A stretch of 63,594 bases of DNA, from contig NZ_BMRB01000013.1 of assembly GCF_014648415.1 (NCBI RefSeq), forward strand, positions 1 through 63,594. The letters run 5' to 3'. How positions within the stretch are numbered: position 1 is the stretch's first letter; the number at the start of each line of letters is the position of its first letter. The notes beneath the pieces were generated by a model. That model was not told where the DNA came from. It worked only from the letters and a program-made list of their open reading frames with translations, and ran no database searches. This document shows, in pieces, positions 15,980 through 29,851 of this stretch. Made by a program: the position numbers and the translations under genes. The stretch is from Actinokineospora fastidiosa. Its GTDB lineage: Bacteria; Actinomycetota; Actinomycetes; Mycobacteriales; Pseudonocardiaceae.

Positions 15980-16257
15980 TGAGCCGGATCTTCTGGGTCG
16001 GCGTCGGCCTCGCCGCGGGCGTCGCCCTGTCCCGCAAGGCGCGGCGCACCGCCCACGCCGTCACCCCGTCGGGCATGGCCGAGAACGTCGGTGACGCCGT
16101 CCGCGAGCTCGCGGGCGCCATCGGCGCGTTCGGCGCCGACGTGCGCGCGGGCATGGCCGAGCGCGAGGACGAGCTGGCCGACATGGTGGAGCGCCGCAGC
16201 GGCGTGCGCACCCGCCGCACCGACGCGCGAGCGCGCCGGGCGGACGGCCGAGCCTGA
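15979..16257 (+). CDS. Small DUF6167-like protein
   Basis: This 92-residue protein has a hydrophobic N-terminus ([22 protein letters not shown]), a helical amphipathic middle ([29 protein letters not shown]) and an Arg-rich tail. It resembles the small proteins that usually sit between the DUF948 gene and alaS in actinobacteria. The ATG overlaps the preceding stop. It probably works with the DUF948 protein at the membrane; function is unknown. Confidence 0.8.
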   Translation: MSRIFWVGVGLAAGVALSRKARRTAHAVTPSGMAENVGDAVRELAGAIGAFGADVRAGMAEREDELADMVERRSGVRTRRTDARARRADGRA

Positions 16258-16309
16258 CCGCCGTCCGCCGCCGCCCGCCCGCCTGTCAGACCAACCGAGG
16301 ACCAAGACC

Positions 16310-18960
<2,651 letters not shown>

Positions 18961-18964
<4 letters not shown>

Positions 18965-19449
18965 CCCGTCCCGACCGGCCCGGGGCCGACGACCCCGGCC
19001 GCGGGCGCAGGCTCGCGGTCGACGTCGGCTCCGTGCGGGTCGGGGTCGCGCTGAGCGATCCGGCTCCGGTGCTCGCCACGCCGCTCGTTACGCTGTCCCG
19101 CGACGAGCGGACTCTCAAGGACCTCGACCAGCTCGCCGCGCTCGTCGCCGAGCACGAGGTGGTGGAAGTGGTGGTCGGACTGCCGCGCACGCTCGCCGGA
19201 CGGCACGGGCCCGCCGCGGAGGGCGCGCGGGCCTACGCTGCCGCGCTCGGCGAGCGGATCGCGCCTGTGCCGGTCCGGCTCGCCGACGAGCGCCTCACCA
19301 CGGTCTCGGCCTCGCGGATGCTCAGCGACCGCGGGGTACGCGGGAAGAAGCAGCGGGCGGTCGTCGACCAGGCCGCCGCCGTGGAGATCCTGCAGGGCTG
19401 GCTGGACGCCAGGGCGGCGGCGCTCGCCCGGACCGCGGAGGAGCCATGA
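18961..19449 (+). CDS. ruvX: Putative Holliday junction resolvase RuvX/YqgF
   Basis: This 162-residue RNase H-fold protein has the motif [16 protein letters not shown] (catalytic Asp, about residue 21), [15 protein letters not shown], and [18 protein letters not shown] with acidic residues. YqgF family members process pre-16S rRNA and/or cleave branched DNA. It overlaps alaS upstream (GTGA) and mltG downstream (ATGA), as in the conserved alaS-ruvX-mltG-aroE order of actinobacteria. Confidence 0.93.
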
Positions 19450-20621
19450 ACGACGGACTCGACCTGTTCGACGACCACTCCGACCGCGACCACCGCTCCC
19501 GGGGCAAGCGGGTCAAGCTGGCGGTCTTCGGGCTGCTGATAGTCCTGCTGATCGGCGCGGGCGTCTGGTACGGCTGGCGGCAGCTCTCCGGCCTGGGCGG
19601 GTACGACGACTTCGCCGGGCCCGGCGAGACCGACATCGTCATCGAGGTCAAGCCGGGCGACTCGACCGGCGCGATCGCCGGGACGCTGGTCGAGCAGGGC
19701 GTGGTGGCCAGCTCGCGGGCGTTCGTGGCGGCCGCGGAGAACAACGCGCAGGTGCGGTCGATCCAGCCGGGCTTCTACGTGATGCGCACGAAGATCTCCG
19801 GGCAGGACGCGGTCACCCGCATCGTCGACCCCGAGGCGCGGGTCGGGAACCTGCAGATCAAGCCGGGGACGCAGCTCCACGACATCAAGAAGGCCGACAA
19901 CACCGTGACGCCGGGCGTCGCGTCCCTGTTGTCGAAGGCGTCCTGCGCGGAGCTGAACGGCAAGAGCACGTGCGTGGCCGCCAAGGACCTGCTGCAGGTG
20001 GCGGAGAAGGCCGACCTGGCGAACCTGGGCGTGCCGGACTGGGCGCTCGCCGACGCGAACAAGGCGCCGCGTGAGCGCAGGCTGGAAGGGCTGGTCGCGC
20101 CCGCGGTCTACGACGTGCGGCCGGGCGCGACGGCCGAGGAGCTGTGGAAGAAGCTGCTCGCGGACTCCTCCGCGCACTGGCAGAGCTACGGCATGCCCGG
20201 GATCGCCGACTCCTCCGGGTTCACCCCGTACCAGTTCCTCACCATGGCCTCCCTCGTGCAGCGCGAGGGGATCGAGAAGGACTTCGGCAAGGTCGCGCGG
20301 GTCATCTACAACCGACTCGAGATCGGCATGGAGCTGGCGTTCGACTCGACGGTGAACTACGTGCTGGATCGGCCGAACATCGCCACCAGCGACGCCGACC
20401 GGGAGCGCGCGGGGCCGTACAACACGTACAAGAACATGGGCCTCACGCCGACGCCGATCTCGTCCGCGAGCAAGGAGGCGCTGGCGGCGGTCGCCGAGCC
20501 CCCGGCGGGCAAGTGGCTGTTCTTCGTCCTGTGCCAGAAGGACGGCACGTCGTGCTTCGCGGAGACCTACGAGGAGCACCTGGACAACCGCGACCTGGCC
20601 AGGGAGAACGGCGCGTTCTGA
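19446..20621 (+). CDS. mltG: Endolytic murein transglycosylase MltG
   Basis: This 391-residue protein has a cytoplasmic N-terminus and one membrane helix ([20 protein letters not shown], about residues 23-42). A LysM-like subdomain follows ([24 protein letters not shown]), then the YceG catalytic domain. The catalytic Glu lies in [10 protein letters not shown], followed by [10 protein letters not shown] and the conserved FDSTVNYVL. It cuts nascent peptidoglycan strands at the outer face of the membrane. It overlaps ruvX and aroE at start and stop. Confidence 0.95.
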   Translation: MNDGLDLFDDHSDRDHRSRGKRVKLAVFGLLIVLLIGAGVWYGWRQLSGLGGYDDFAGPGETDIVIEVKPGDSTGAIAGTLVEQGVVASSRAFVAAAENNAQVRSIQPGFYVMRTKISGQDAVTRIVDPEARVGNLQIKPGTQLHDIKKADNTVTPGVASLLSKASCAELNGKSTCVAAKDLLQVAEKADLANLGVPDWALADANKAPRERRLEGLVAPAVYDVRPGATAEELWKKLLADSSAHWQSYGMPGIADSSGFTPYQFLTMASLVQREGIEKDFGKVARVIYNRLEIGMELAFDSTVNYVLDRPNIATSDADRERAGPYNTYKNMGLTPTPISSASKEALAAVAEPPAGKWLFFVLCQKDGTSCFAETYEEHLDNRDLARENGAF

Positions 20622-21451
20622 TGGAGCGGACTCGGGCTGCCGTGCTGGGTTCCCCGGTGGCGCACTCGCTGTCGCCGGTGCTGCACTCGGCCGCGTACGC
20701 GGCGCTGGGCCTGGACTGGACCTACGACCGGGTCGAGTGCGATGAGCGGCGGCTGCCCGGCCTGGTGGGGTCGCTGGGCCCGGAGTGGGCGGGCCTGTCG
20801 GTGACGATGCCGGGCAAGCGGGCAGCGCTCGCGGTGGCGGACTCGGCGACGGACCGGGCGCGCGCGGTCGGCGCGGCGAACACGCTGGTGCGGGTCGACT
20901 CGGGCTGGCGCGCGGACTGCACGGACATCGACGGGGTCACGGGCGCGCTTCGGGCCAACGGGTTCGCCCCGGGGCCCGGGGACGCGGTGGTCCTGGGGGC
21001 GGGCGGGACGGCGTGTGCGGCGTTGGCCGCCGTGGTCGAGCTGGGGATTCCCGGTGCGGTGGTGGTCGTTCGGGAGCCCGCGCGGGCGGGTGACGCGGTG
21101 GTGTGCGCGGAGCGGCTGGGCCTGGCGCTGAGGGTGCTCCGGTGGTCGGAGACGGATTTCGACGCGCTGGCCGAGTCGGCGTCCGTGCTGGTGAACACCG
21201 CTCCGGCGGGGGCGACCGAGGGGTTGGCCTCGTCGTTGGCGCGGGCCCCGCATGTGCTGGACGTGATCTATCACCCGTGGCCGACGCCGTTGGCCGAGGC
21301 GCGGGACGGGGTGCTGGCGACGGGGCTGGATATGTTGCTGCACCAGGCTTTCGGGCAGGTGGAGCAGTTCACGGGCAGGGAAGCGCCGCGCCGGGAGATG
21401 CGGGACGCCCTGTGCTCGGCCACCGGCGGAGTGCTGCCCCTTCCGCTCTGA
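20621..21451 (+). CDS. aroE: Shikimate dehydrogenase
   Basis: This 276-residue protein shows GSPVAHSLSPVLHSAAYAALGL (shikimate-binding Ser pair), VTMPGKRAAL with the catalytic Lys, GAANTLVR, TDIDG and the nucleotide-binding GAGGTACAALAA. It reduces 3-dehydroshikimate with NADPH. The typical second cofactor signature NRT is replaced by VVVREPARA, so cofactor preference is unclear. Its ATG overlaps the mltG stop. Confidence 0.94.
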   Translation: MERTRAAVLGSPVAHSLSPVLHSAAYAALGLDWTYDRVECDERRLPGLVGSLGPEWAGLSVTMPGKRAALAVADSATDRARAVGAANTLVRVDSGWRADCTDIDGVTGALRANGFAPGPGDAVVLGAGGTACAALAAVVELGIPGAVVVVREPARAGDAVVCAERLGLALRVLRWSETDFDALAESASVLVNTAPAGATEGLASSLARAPHVLDVIYHPWPTPLAEARDGVLATGLDMLLHQAFGQVEQFTGREAPRREMRDALCSATGGVLPLPL

Positions 21452-21466
21452 GTGAACTCCCTGGCG

Positions 21467-21482
21467 TCGAACGCCTGTTCGT
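21467..21482. promoter_or_regulatory. LexA-like box upstream of the prepilin peptidase gene
   Basis: TCGAACGCCTGTTCGT matches the SOS consensus TCGAAC-N4-GTTCGA at 11 of 12 defined positions, with the GAAC-N4-GTTC core intact. It is intergenic, 56 bp upstream of the ATG at 21538, and a possible -10 TACCGT lies next to it at 21486-21491. Confidence 0.65.
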
Positions 21483-21493
21483 GCGTACCGTAG

Positions 21494-21517
21494 CAATCGG
21501 AGCGAGTGCTCCGATTG
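21494..21517. promoter_or_regulatory. Perfect 10-4-10 inverted repeat in the prepilin peptidase leader
   Basis: CAATCGGAGC and GCTCCGATTG are exact reverse complements separated by GAGT. The repeat lies between the LexA-like box and the ribosome-binding site (GGGAG). It could be an operator, for example of TetR type, or an RNA hairpin that hinders translation. No U tract follows, so a simple terminator is unlikely. Confidence 0.6.
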
Positions 21518-21537
21518 ATGCGAACGGGAGATCTTCG

Positions 21538-22224
21538 ATGCGTACTGGACTTCTTGTCGGCTTGCTCGGTGTCACCGCGATGGCTGTGGCGTTGCTGGTC
21601 GCCGAACCGGCCGTCGCGGTGGTTCTGGCCGTCCTCGGTGGCGGCGCTGCCGGGGTGGCCGCGCGCTTGCTGGTGAGCGCTCTGCCCCGGGGAACGCCGG
21701 TGCCGCCTGGACCGTGCGAGGTGGCGACGGCGGCCCTGTGGGCGGTGATCACGGCGCAGTGGGCGGCAGGCGGCTTACCCGGGTGGTGGGTGCCGACGGC
21801 GTGCGTGCTGACGTGGGTGGCGGTGCCGCTCGTGCTCGTGGACATCCGCCATCGGCGCTTGCCCGACGCGCTGACCCTGGGTGCGTTGCCGCTGCTCGCG
21901 GCCGCTCTGGCGGTCGCGGCGGTGGCGGGTGGCGGCGGTGAGGTGGCCGTGCGCGCGGTGCTCGGGGCGGTCGGGTTCTTCGCGGTGCACGCGGTGATCG
22001 CGTGGGTGCGGCCGGGCTCGCTCGGCGGGGGTGACGTGAAACTGGCGCTGATGGTCGGTGCGGTGCTGGGTGTGGTCGGCGTGGAGGCGTTGCTGGTGGC
22101 GCTCGTGGGCGCGTCGCTGGTGACGTTGGCGCTGATCGCCGCGGTGCCCCGGTGGCGGTCGGGCGCGCCCCACGGGCCGGGGATGCTCGGGGCGGCGTGC
22201 GCCTTGGTGATCGTCGGGATGTGA
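21538..22224 (+). CDS. Prepilin peptidase (A24 family, peptidase domain only)
   Basis: This 228-residue polytopic membrane protein has both catalytic Asp motifs of A24 peptidases: VDIRHRRLPDALTL (about residue 101) and the GGGDVKLAL motif (about residue 164). The N-terminal methyltransferase/zinc domain of PilD-type enzymes is absent, as in many actinobacterial and archaeal relatives. It would cleave type IV pilin-like (Tad/Flp or com-type) leader peptides. No pilin genes are in the window. GGGAG precedes the ATG. In M. tuberculosis the same position holds Rv2551c. Confidence 0.9.
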   Translation: MRTGLLVGLLGVTAMAVALLVAEPAVAVVLAVLGGGAAGVAARLLVSALPRGTPVPPGPCEVATAALWAVITAQWAAGGLPGWWVPTACVLTWVAVPLVLVDIRHRRLPDALTLGALPLLAAALAVAAVAGGGGEVAVRAVLGAVGFFAVHAVIAWVRPGSLGGGDVKLALMVGAVLGVVGVEALLVALVGASLVTLALIAAVPRWRSGAPHGPGMLGAACALVIVGM

Positions 22225-22378
22225 GGTCGTGATGTCACTTGATGCAGATTCCGGGAGGTGGTTCGGTGTCCGGTGAGCGGACGCGGGTGGTCTGAGCTGC
22301 GGATTCGCGGTTGCTCCCGTGGTGGCTCGGGGTGATCCCGGCGACCGGGCGCGCGGCGGGCATGGAAGTATTCCGGGC

Positions 22379-23565
22379 GTGCTGCGTTGGATGACCGCTG
22401 GAGAGTCGCACGGACCCGCGCTGGTGGCCGTGCTCGAGGGAATGGTGGCCGGAGTCGAGGTCACCACCGCCGACCTGGGCGCGCAGATGGCCCGCAGGCG
22501 GCTCGGGTTCGGGCGCAGCCCGCGGATGGGGTTCGAGACCGATCAGGTCGAGATCCTCGGCGGGGTGCGGCACGGGATCACCCAGGGCGGGCCGATCGCG
22601 GTGCGGATCGAGAACGCCGAGTGGCCCAAGTGGGAGACCGTCATGGCGGCCGACCCGGTGGACCCCGAGGTGCTGGCCAGCCAGGCCCGCAACGAGCCGC
22701 TGACCCGGCCACGGCCGGGGCACGCCGACCTGCCGGGCATGCAGAAGTACGGGTTCGACGAGGCGCGGCCCGTGCTCGAGCGGGCCAGCGCGCGGGAGAC
22801 GGCGGCGCGGACGGCGGCCGGGACGGTGGCGCGGAACTTCCTGCGGCAGCTGTTCGGGGCCGAGATCGTCAGCCACGTGGTGTCGATCGGCGGGGCGCGG
22901 GCGCCGGAGGGGCCGCTGCCGGGGCCCGGTGACCTCGCGGCCATCGACGAGAGCCCGGTGCGCGCGTTCGACCCGGCGGGGACCGAGGCGATGGTCGCCG
23001 AGGTGGAGGCCGTCAAGAAGGCGGGCGACACCGTCGGCGGGGTCATCGAGGTCATCACCTACGGGCTGCCGCCGGGGCTGGGCTCGCACGTGCACTGGGA
23101 CCGCAGGCTCGACGCGCGGCTGGCCGGGGCGCTGATGGGTGTGCAGGCCATGAAGGGGGTCGAGATCGGCGACGGGTTCACCACGGCGACGCGGTGGGGG
23201 AGCCAGGCGCACGACGAGATCGACCGGGCGGAGGGCACCGTCACCGGGGTCAGCAGGCGGTCCAACCGGGCCGGTGGGCTCGAGGGCGGCATCACCAACG
23301 GCGAGCCGCTGCGGGTGCGGGTGGCGATGAAGCCCATCTCCACCGTGCCCAGGGCGCTGGCGACCGTCGACGTGGTGACCGGCGAGCCCGCGGTGGCCAT
23401 CCACCAGCGCTCCGACGTCTGCGCCGTGCCGAGGGCGGGCGTCGTGCTGGAGTCCGTGGTGGCGCTGGTGGTGGCCGATGCGGCGCTGGAGAAGTTCGGC
23501 GGTGACTCGCTGCCGGAGACCCGGCGCAACGTCGAGGGCTACCTCGCGTCGCTGCGGGAGCGCTG

Positions 23566-23569
<4 letters not shown>
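22379..23569 (+). CDS. aroC: Chorismate synthase
   Basis: This 396-residue protein has the diagnostic [11 protein letters not shown] at the N-terminus, [17 protein letters not shown] and [21 protein letters not shown] and the C-terminal [24 protein letters not shown] follow. It converts EPSP to chorismate using reduced FMN. The GTG at 22379 ([12 protein letters not shown]) is preferred over 22319 because conserved sequence starts there. The stop overlaps the aroK start (GTGA). Confidence 0.97.
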
Positions 23570-25674
<2,105 letters not shown>

Positions 25675-25780
25675 GCCCGGGTGTGATCAATTCGGCCATG
25701 TCGCCGAACGCGGCCGTGGGCCGATCGGCGCTCCTAGACTGGGCGGAACGCGTCACCGGCACGAAAGGTCCCCACCGCTC

Positions 25781-27268
25781 ATGCTCAGCCGGGTCCGGCG
25801 ACCGCGGCTCGCCGTGGTCCTGGCTCTCCTCGTCGTGGCCGGGTGCACGACCGGCACCGGCGTGGTCGAGCCGCCGCCCCCGGGCGAGCGGGTCACGACC
25901 ACGCCGCCCGCCGTGCAGCCCCGCCCTGCCGCGCCCGCCCCGTTGGGCACCGACCGGGGCAGGCAGAGCAAGGGCGTCGTCGCCGCGGGCAGCGCGGGCG
26001 CGCCCTACAACTACGCGCCGACGCTGCTGCGCGAGGGCGGCAAGTACCGGATGTGGTGGTGCAGCCAGCTCGGCTCCGCCGCGCCACCCGGCGACGACCT
26101 GCTGCTCGCCGAGACCACCGACCTCGCCAAGCCCTTCCGGGGGCCGGACGGCAGCGGCGGGCAGGCGGTGTTCTCCGGCAGCCGGACCGGCTTCGACGGC
26201 ATGCACACCTGCGACCCGTCGGTGATCCGGGTCGGCGGGATCTACTACCTCTACTACACCGGCGCCGCGGGCGACCACGCGCACGGCAACGCCATCGGGC
26301 TGGCCACCAGCACCGACGGCAAGCGCTGGACCAGGGCGAACGGCGGCAGGCCCATCGTGACCTCCGCCCGCGACGAACTCCGCGACAACGCCTACGGCGC
26401 GGGCCAGCCCGCCGCGGTGTTCCTCGACGGCCGCTTCCACCTGATGTTCACCGACACCACCGGCCGGGCGGCCGGGTGGAACGGGGCGGGCCAGTTCGTG
26501 CTGCGCTCGTCCGACCCGGCGTTCCGGTCCGGGGTCGAGGTGCTCGGCCCGGACGGCTTCGTCCCCGGCGGCACCGGCGGACCCCGCCTCCGCTCGGTGG
26601 TCGACGCGTTCAGCGTGGACTTCATGTGGGTCGACGCGCTCGCCGCGTTCGCCATCGCCCACGAGACCGACGGCGGCACCACGCTGACCTTCTGGGACCG
26701 CGAGTTCCGCACCCAGCCCTACGACCCGGTCCTGGTGCCGGGCCCGTGGGCCGAGGGGCCCGGGCTGGTCAGGAACGGCAGCGGGCACGCCGTCCCGTCC
26801 CGGACCGACCCGTGCGACCGCGTCCCCGTCGACCTCGTCCGGGCGACCCGGGTCGAGGCGGCCCCGACCGACCTGGCGCACTTCGGGCTGGACCTCACCG
26901 ACACCGCGGCCTGCGACGACCCGGCCCGCATCCTGGCCGCGCTCGACGGCTTCGCCGTCCCGTCGCCCCGCCGCACGGTCGACGTCATCCGCGGCGGACG
27001 GGTCCTGCGGGTCGAGCGGCGGTCGGTCGCCGAGCGGATCTCCTACCGCGTGCTGCCCCGCGTCCCCGGGCTCGACGCCGTGCCGGTCGCCGCGCACCTG
27101 CCCGCGGGCGCCCCGGCCGTCCGCGCGGGGTCACGCGTGGGCTTCGTCCTGGACGACGGCAGGCTCTGGACCATCACCGACCCGGTGCTGCTCGCCGTCA
27201 ACGGCTCCCGCGCGACCGAGATCAGCCAGGCCGAGTGGGACGCCTACCCGCGCGGAGCGCACCTCTAG
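25781..27268 (+). CDS. Secreted lipoprotein with beta-propeller (GH43-like) repeats
   Basis: This 495-residue protein has a lipoprotein signal peptide (Arg-rich start, hydrophobic core, lipobox VVAGC, Cys about 22), then a Pro/Thr-rich linker. Next comes a propeller-like region with YAPTLLREGGKYRMWWC, CDPSVIRVGGIYYLYYTG, GLATSTDGKRWTRANGG and GQPAAVFLDGRFHLMFTD. These blade signatures resemble glycoside hydrolase families 43/62/117-type proteins. A C-terminal 150-residue region is unassigned. Activity is not certain because the catalytic acids were not placed. This gene is absent at this place in M. tuberculosis, so it looks like an insertion between aroQ and pepQ. A -10-like TAGACT lies near 25735. 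Confidence 0.78.
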   Translation: MLSRVRRPRLAVVLALLVVAGCTTGTGVVEPPPPGERVTTTPPAVQPRPAAPAPLGTDRGRQSKGVVAAGSAGAPYNYAPTLLREGGKYRMWWCSQLGSAAPPGDDLLLAETTDLAKPFRGPDGSGGQAVFSGSRTGFDGMHTCDPSVIRVGGIYYLYYTGAAGDHAHGNAIGLATSTDGKRWTRANGGRPIVTSARDELRDNAYGAGQPAAVFLDGRFHLMFTDTTGRAAGWNGAGQFVLRSSDPAFRSGVEVLGPDGFVPGGTGGPRLRSVVDAFSVDFMWVDALAAFAIAHETDGGTTLTFWDREFRTQPYDPVLVPGPWAEGPGLVRNGSGHAVPSRTDPCDRVPVDLVRATRVEAAPTDLAHFGLDLTDTAACDDPARILAALDGFAVPSPRRTVDVIRGGRVLRVERRSVAERISYRVLPRVPGLDAVPVAAHLPAGAPAVRAGSRVGFVLDDGRLWTITDPVLLAVNGSRATEISQAEWDAYPRGAHL

Positions 27269-27657
27269 CGCGTCGCCAGGCGGGGACCGACCAGCAGGCC
27301 GAGCCCGGCCGGGACCAGCACCAGCAGCGCGGTGAAGGCCGCGCCGCCGGTCAGTGCCGAGCCCAGCGCGCTCACGCCCGTCTCGTCCACGAACACCGCC
27401 CGCCCGATGACGCCCAGCACGGCCGAGCCCACGCCCGCGATCAGGGCCGCGTACACCCAGGTCCGGCCCCGGTCGGGCAGGCCCCGCCAGCCGTCGACCG
27501 CGGCCCAGACCGCCGCCACGCCGGCGAGCAGACCGAGCACCAGCGCCGACAGCGTGGACTGCCCGGTCGGGTCGCTCGCCCTCAGCAGCGCCACGAGGAC
27601 GGCCGCCGCCGCGTGGACGACCGCCAGCACCGCGCCGCGCACCAGCCACATCCGCAT
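27265..27657 (-). CDS. Small four-helix membrane protein (B-4DMT/Rv2536-like)
   Basis: This 130-residue protein has four hydrophobic segments (LVRGAVLAVVHAAAAVLVALL, ALVLGLLAGVAAVWAAVDGW, WVYAALIAGVGSAVLGVIG, AFTALLVLVPAGLGLLVGP). It corresponds in position and shape to Rv2536, the divergent neighbour of pepQ in mycobacteria. The function is unproven; transporter naming comes from fold prediction only. The -10 TACCCT (27664-27669) lies 6 bp from the ATG, suggesting leaderless transcription. Its last bases overlap the end of the lipoprotein gene. Confidence 0.8.
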   Translation of the reverse strand: MRMWLVRGAVLAVVHAAAAVLVALLRASDPTGQSTLSALVLGLLAGVAAVWAAVDGWRGLPDRGRTWVYAALIAGVGSAVLGVIGRAVFVDETGVSALGSALTGGAAFTALLVLVPAGLGLLVGPRLATR

Positions 27658-27663
27658 TACTGG

Positions 27664-27689
27664 AGGGTAGCCGCCGCCCTGCCTAGGCT
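27664..27689. promoter_or_regulatory. Divergent -10 boxes within a 39-bp intergene
   Basis: On the minus strand TACCCT (27664-27669) precedes the Rv2536-like ATG by 6 bp. On the plus strand TAGGCT (27684-27689) precedes the pepQ ATG by 7 bp. Both genes are therefore probably transcribed without a 5' UTR, and the two polymerases would share the same 39 bp. Confidence 0.5.
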
Positions 27690-27696
27690 CGCGGGT

Positions 27697-28767
27697 ATGG
27701 CCGAATCCCACGCTCCCCGCCGGGACGCCCTGCGCGCCCTCCTGCGCGACCGCGACCTGGACGCGCTTCTCGTCGTCGACCTGCTCAACATCCGGTACCT
27801 GACGGGCTTCACCGGGTCCAACGCCGCCCTCCTGGTCACCGTGGACGGCGACGACGTCTTCTGCACGGACGGCCGCTACACGACCCAGGCGCAGCGCCAG
27901 GTGCCCGATATGCGGCATGTCATCGAGCGGGCCAGCGCGCCCGCCGTCGCCGCCGAGGCGCGCGGCCGGGTGGGGTTCGAGAGCCAGCACGTCACCGTCG
28001 ACGGGCTCGACGTGCTCAAGGCGGCCACCGAGGCCGAGCTGACCCGCGCGCCGGACCTGGTCGAGCGACTGCGCCTGGTGAAGGACGAGACCGAGGTCGA
28101 CGCCCTGCGCATGGCCTGCGCCGCCGCCGACCGCGCGCTCGCCGACCTGGTGGAGCACGGCGGCATCCGGCCGGGGCGCACCGAGCGGGAGGTGGCGCGC
28201 GAGCTGGAGGCCCGCATGCTCGACCACGGCGCGGCCGCCCCCAGCTTCGAGTCCATCGTCGCCGCGGGCGCGAACTCGGCGATCCCGCACCACCGGCCCA
28301 CCGACGCCGTCCTCCAGCAGGGCGACTTCGTCAAGCTCGACTTCGGCGCGCTCGTCGACGGGTACCACTCGGACATGACCCGCACGCTGGTGATCGGCGA
28401 GCCCGAGGACTGGCAGCGGGAGCTGTACGAGCTGGTCGCGCTGGCCCAGGCCGAGGGCAGGGCGGCGGTCAGGCCCGGCGCCGAGGTCGCCGCGGTCGAC
28501 GCCGCGGCCAGGCGGGTGATCGAGGAGGCGGGCCAGGGCGAGTTCTTCCCGCACGGCCTCGGCCACGGCGTCGGGCTGCGCATCCACGAGGCCCCGAGTC
28601 TGGCCAAGACCGGCGACGGTACACTCGCCGCTGGCATGGCGGTCACCGTCGAGCCGGGCGTCTACCTGCCCGGCAGGGGCGGCGTCCGCATCGAGGACAC
28701 GCTCGTCGTGCGGGACGCAGGTCCTGAACTCCTCACGCTGACCACCAAGCAGCTCATGGTCGTCTGA
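27697..28767 (+). CDS. pepQ: Xaa-Pro peptidase (PepQ-like)
   Basis: This 356-residue M24 metallopeptidase has a creatinase-like N-domain ([24 protein letters not shown]) and a pita-bread catalytic domain. Metal ligands are visible in [18 protein letters not shown] (two Asp), [14 protein letters not shown] (His), EPGVYLPG (Glu) and [10 protein letters not shown] (Glu). It cleaves X-Pro dipeptides. The ATG is 7 bp after a -10 TAGGCT (27684-27689), consistent with leaderless transcription. The gene heads the pepQ-efp-nusB run. Confidence 0.95.
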   Translation: MAESHAPRRDALRALLRDRDLDALLVVDLLNIRYLTGFTGSNAALLVTVDGDDVFCTDGRYTTQAQRQVPDMRHVIERASAPAVAAEARGRVGFESQHVTVDGLDVLKAATEAELTRAPDLVERLRLVKDETEVDALRMACAAADRALADLVEHGGIRPGRTEREVARELEARMLDHGAAAPSFESIVAAGANSAIPHHRPTDAVLQQGDFVKLDFGALVDGYHSDMTRTLVIGEPEDWQRELYELVALAQAEGRAAVRPGAEVAAVDAAARRVIEEAGQGEFFPHGLGHGVGLRIHEAPSLAKTGDGTLAAGMAVTVEPGVYLPGRGGVRIEDTLVVRDAGPELLTLTTKQLMVV

Positions 28768-28816
28768 CCCCGTCGGACGCCACCCGGGCGCGCCGGAAAC
28801 ACAGGAGAACAACCCC

Positions 28817-29380
28817 GTGGCCTCGACCAACGACCTGAAGAACGGCCTGGTGCTCAACCTGGAGGGCCAGCTCTGGTCCGTCGTGGAGTTCCAGCACGTC
28901 AAGCCCGGCAAGGGCCCCGCGTTCGTGCGCACCAAGCTCAAGCACGTGCTGACCGGCAAGGTCGTCGACAAGACCTTCAACGCGGGCGTCAAGGTCGACA
29001 CCGCGACCGTCGACCGCCGGGACATGACGTACCTGTACAACGACGGGTCCGAGTACGTCTTCATGGACACCGACACCTACGAGCAGATCAGCATCGACCC
29101 CAAGGTCGTCGGCGACGCCGCCAAGTACATGCTGGAGAACAGCACCGCGACGGTGAACTCGCACGAGGGCACCCCGCTGTTCATCGAGCTGCCGACCTCC
29201 GTCGAGCTGGTCATCGAGCACACCGACCCGGGCCTGCAGGGCGACCGGTCCACCGGCGGCACCAAGCCCGCGCGGCTGGAGACCGGCGCGGAGATCCAGG
29301 TGCCGCTGTTCGTCAGCACCGGCGAGAAGGTCAAGGTCGACACCCGCGACGGCCGCTACCTCGGCCGGGTCAGCGGCTGA
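28817..29380 (+). CDS. efp: Elongation factor P
   Basis: This 187-residue three-domain EF-P has the tip loop KPGKGPAF with Lys at position 32, the residue modified in other bacteria. [25 protein letters not shown] and the C-terminal [24 protein letters not shown] follow. It relieves ribosome stalling on proline runs. The PGKGP loop is the type reported to work unmodified in actinobacteria (family knowledge). No modification genes are present here. AGGAG lies before the GTG start. Confidence 0.97.
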   Translation: MASTNDLKNGLVLNLEGQLWSVVEFQHVKPGKGPAFVRTKLKHVLTGKVVDKTFNAGVKVDTATVDRRDMTYLYNDGSEYVFMDTDTYEQISIDPKVVGDAAKYMLENSTATVNSHEGTPLFIELPTSVELVIEHTDPGLQGDRSTGGTKPARLETGAEIQVPLFVSTGEKVKVDTRDGRYLGRVSG

Positions 29381-29381
29381 G

Positions 29382-29801
29382 ATGGGAGCGCGGAGCAAGG
29401 CCCGCAAGCGGGCGGTGGACCTGTTGTTCGAGGCCGCCGTCCGCGGCGTCGACCCGGTCACCCTGCTCGCCGACCGGGTCGGTTCGCCCGACGTGCCGCC
29501 GGTCAACGACTACACCGTGACCCTGGTGGAGGGCGTCTCCGCGCACCGGGCGCGCATCGACGAGCTGCTCACCGAGCATGCCCAGGGCTGGACCCTGGAG
29601 CGCATGCCCGCCGTGGACCTCGCGATCCTGCGGATGGGCCTCTACGAGCTGCTGTGGGCGACGGACGTGCCCGACCCGGTGGCCATCGACGAGGCCGTCC
29701 AGCTGGCCAAGTCGCTGTCGACCGACGACTCGCCCCGGTTCGTCAACGGCGTCCTCGGCCGCATCGGCGGGATCGCCGACCGGCTGCGGGCCACCCTCTA
29801 G
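29382..29801 (+). CDS. nusB: Transcription antitermination factor NusB
   Basis: This 139-residue all-helical protein begins GARSKARKRAVDLLFEA, continues with LEHAQGW-like LTEHAQGWTLERMPAVDLAILRMGLYELL, and ends with VNGVLGRIGGIAD. These match the NusB/RsmB-type fold. It binds boxA RNA with S10 to allow antitermination in rRNA operons; a boxA-like leader is at the right edge of this window. It starts one base after the efp stop and ends at a bidirectional terminator. Confidence 0.95.
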   Translation: MGARSKARKRAVDLLFEAAVRGVDPVTLLADRVGSPDVPPVNDYTVTLVEGVSAHRARIDELLTEHAQGWTLERMPAVDLAILRMGLYELLWATDVPDPVAIDEAVQLAKSLSTDDSPRFVNGVLGRIGGIADRLRATL

Positions 29802-29809
29802 CGATGCGG

Positions 29810-29846
29810 AAGCGGGCGCACCCTCGGCATGGAGGTGCGCCCGCTT
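29810..29846. terminator. Bidirectional terminator between nusB and bldD
   Basis: A perfect 13-bp inverted repeat (AAGCGGGCGCACC / GGTGCGCCCGCTT) with an 11-nt loop lies between the two convergent genes. It is flanked by GGA and TCC, which extend the pairing. It should stop transcription from nusB and from bldD. Confidence 0.88.
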
Positions 29847-29851
29847 TCCCG

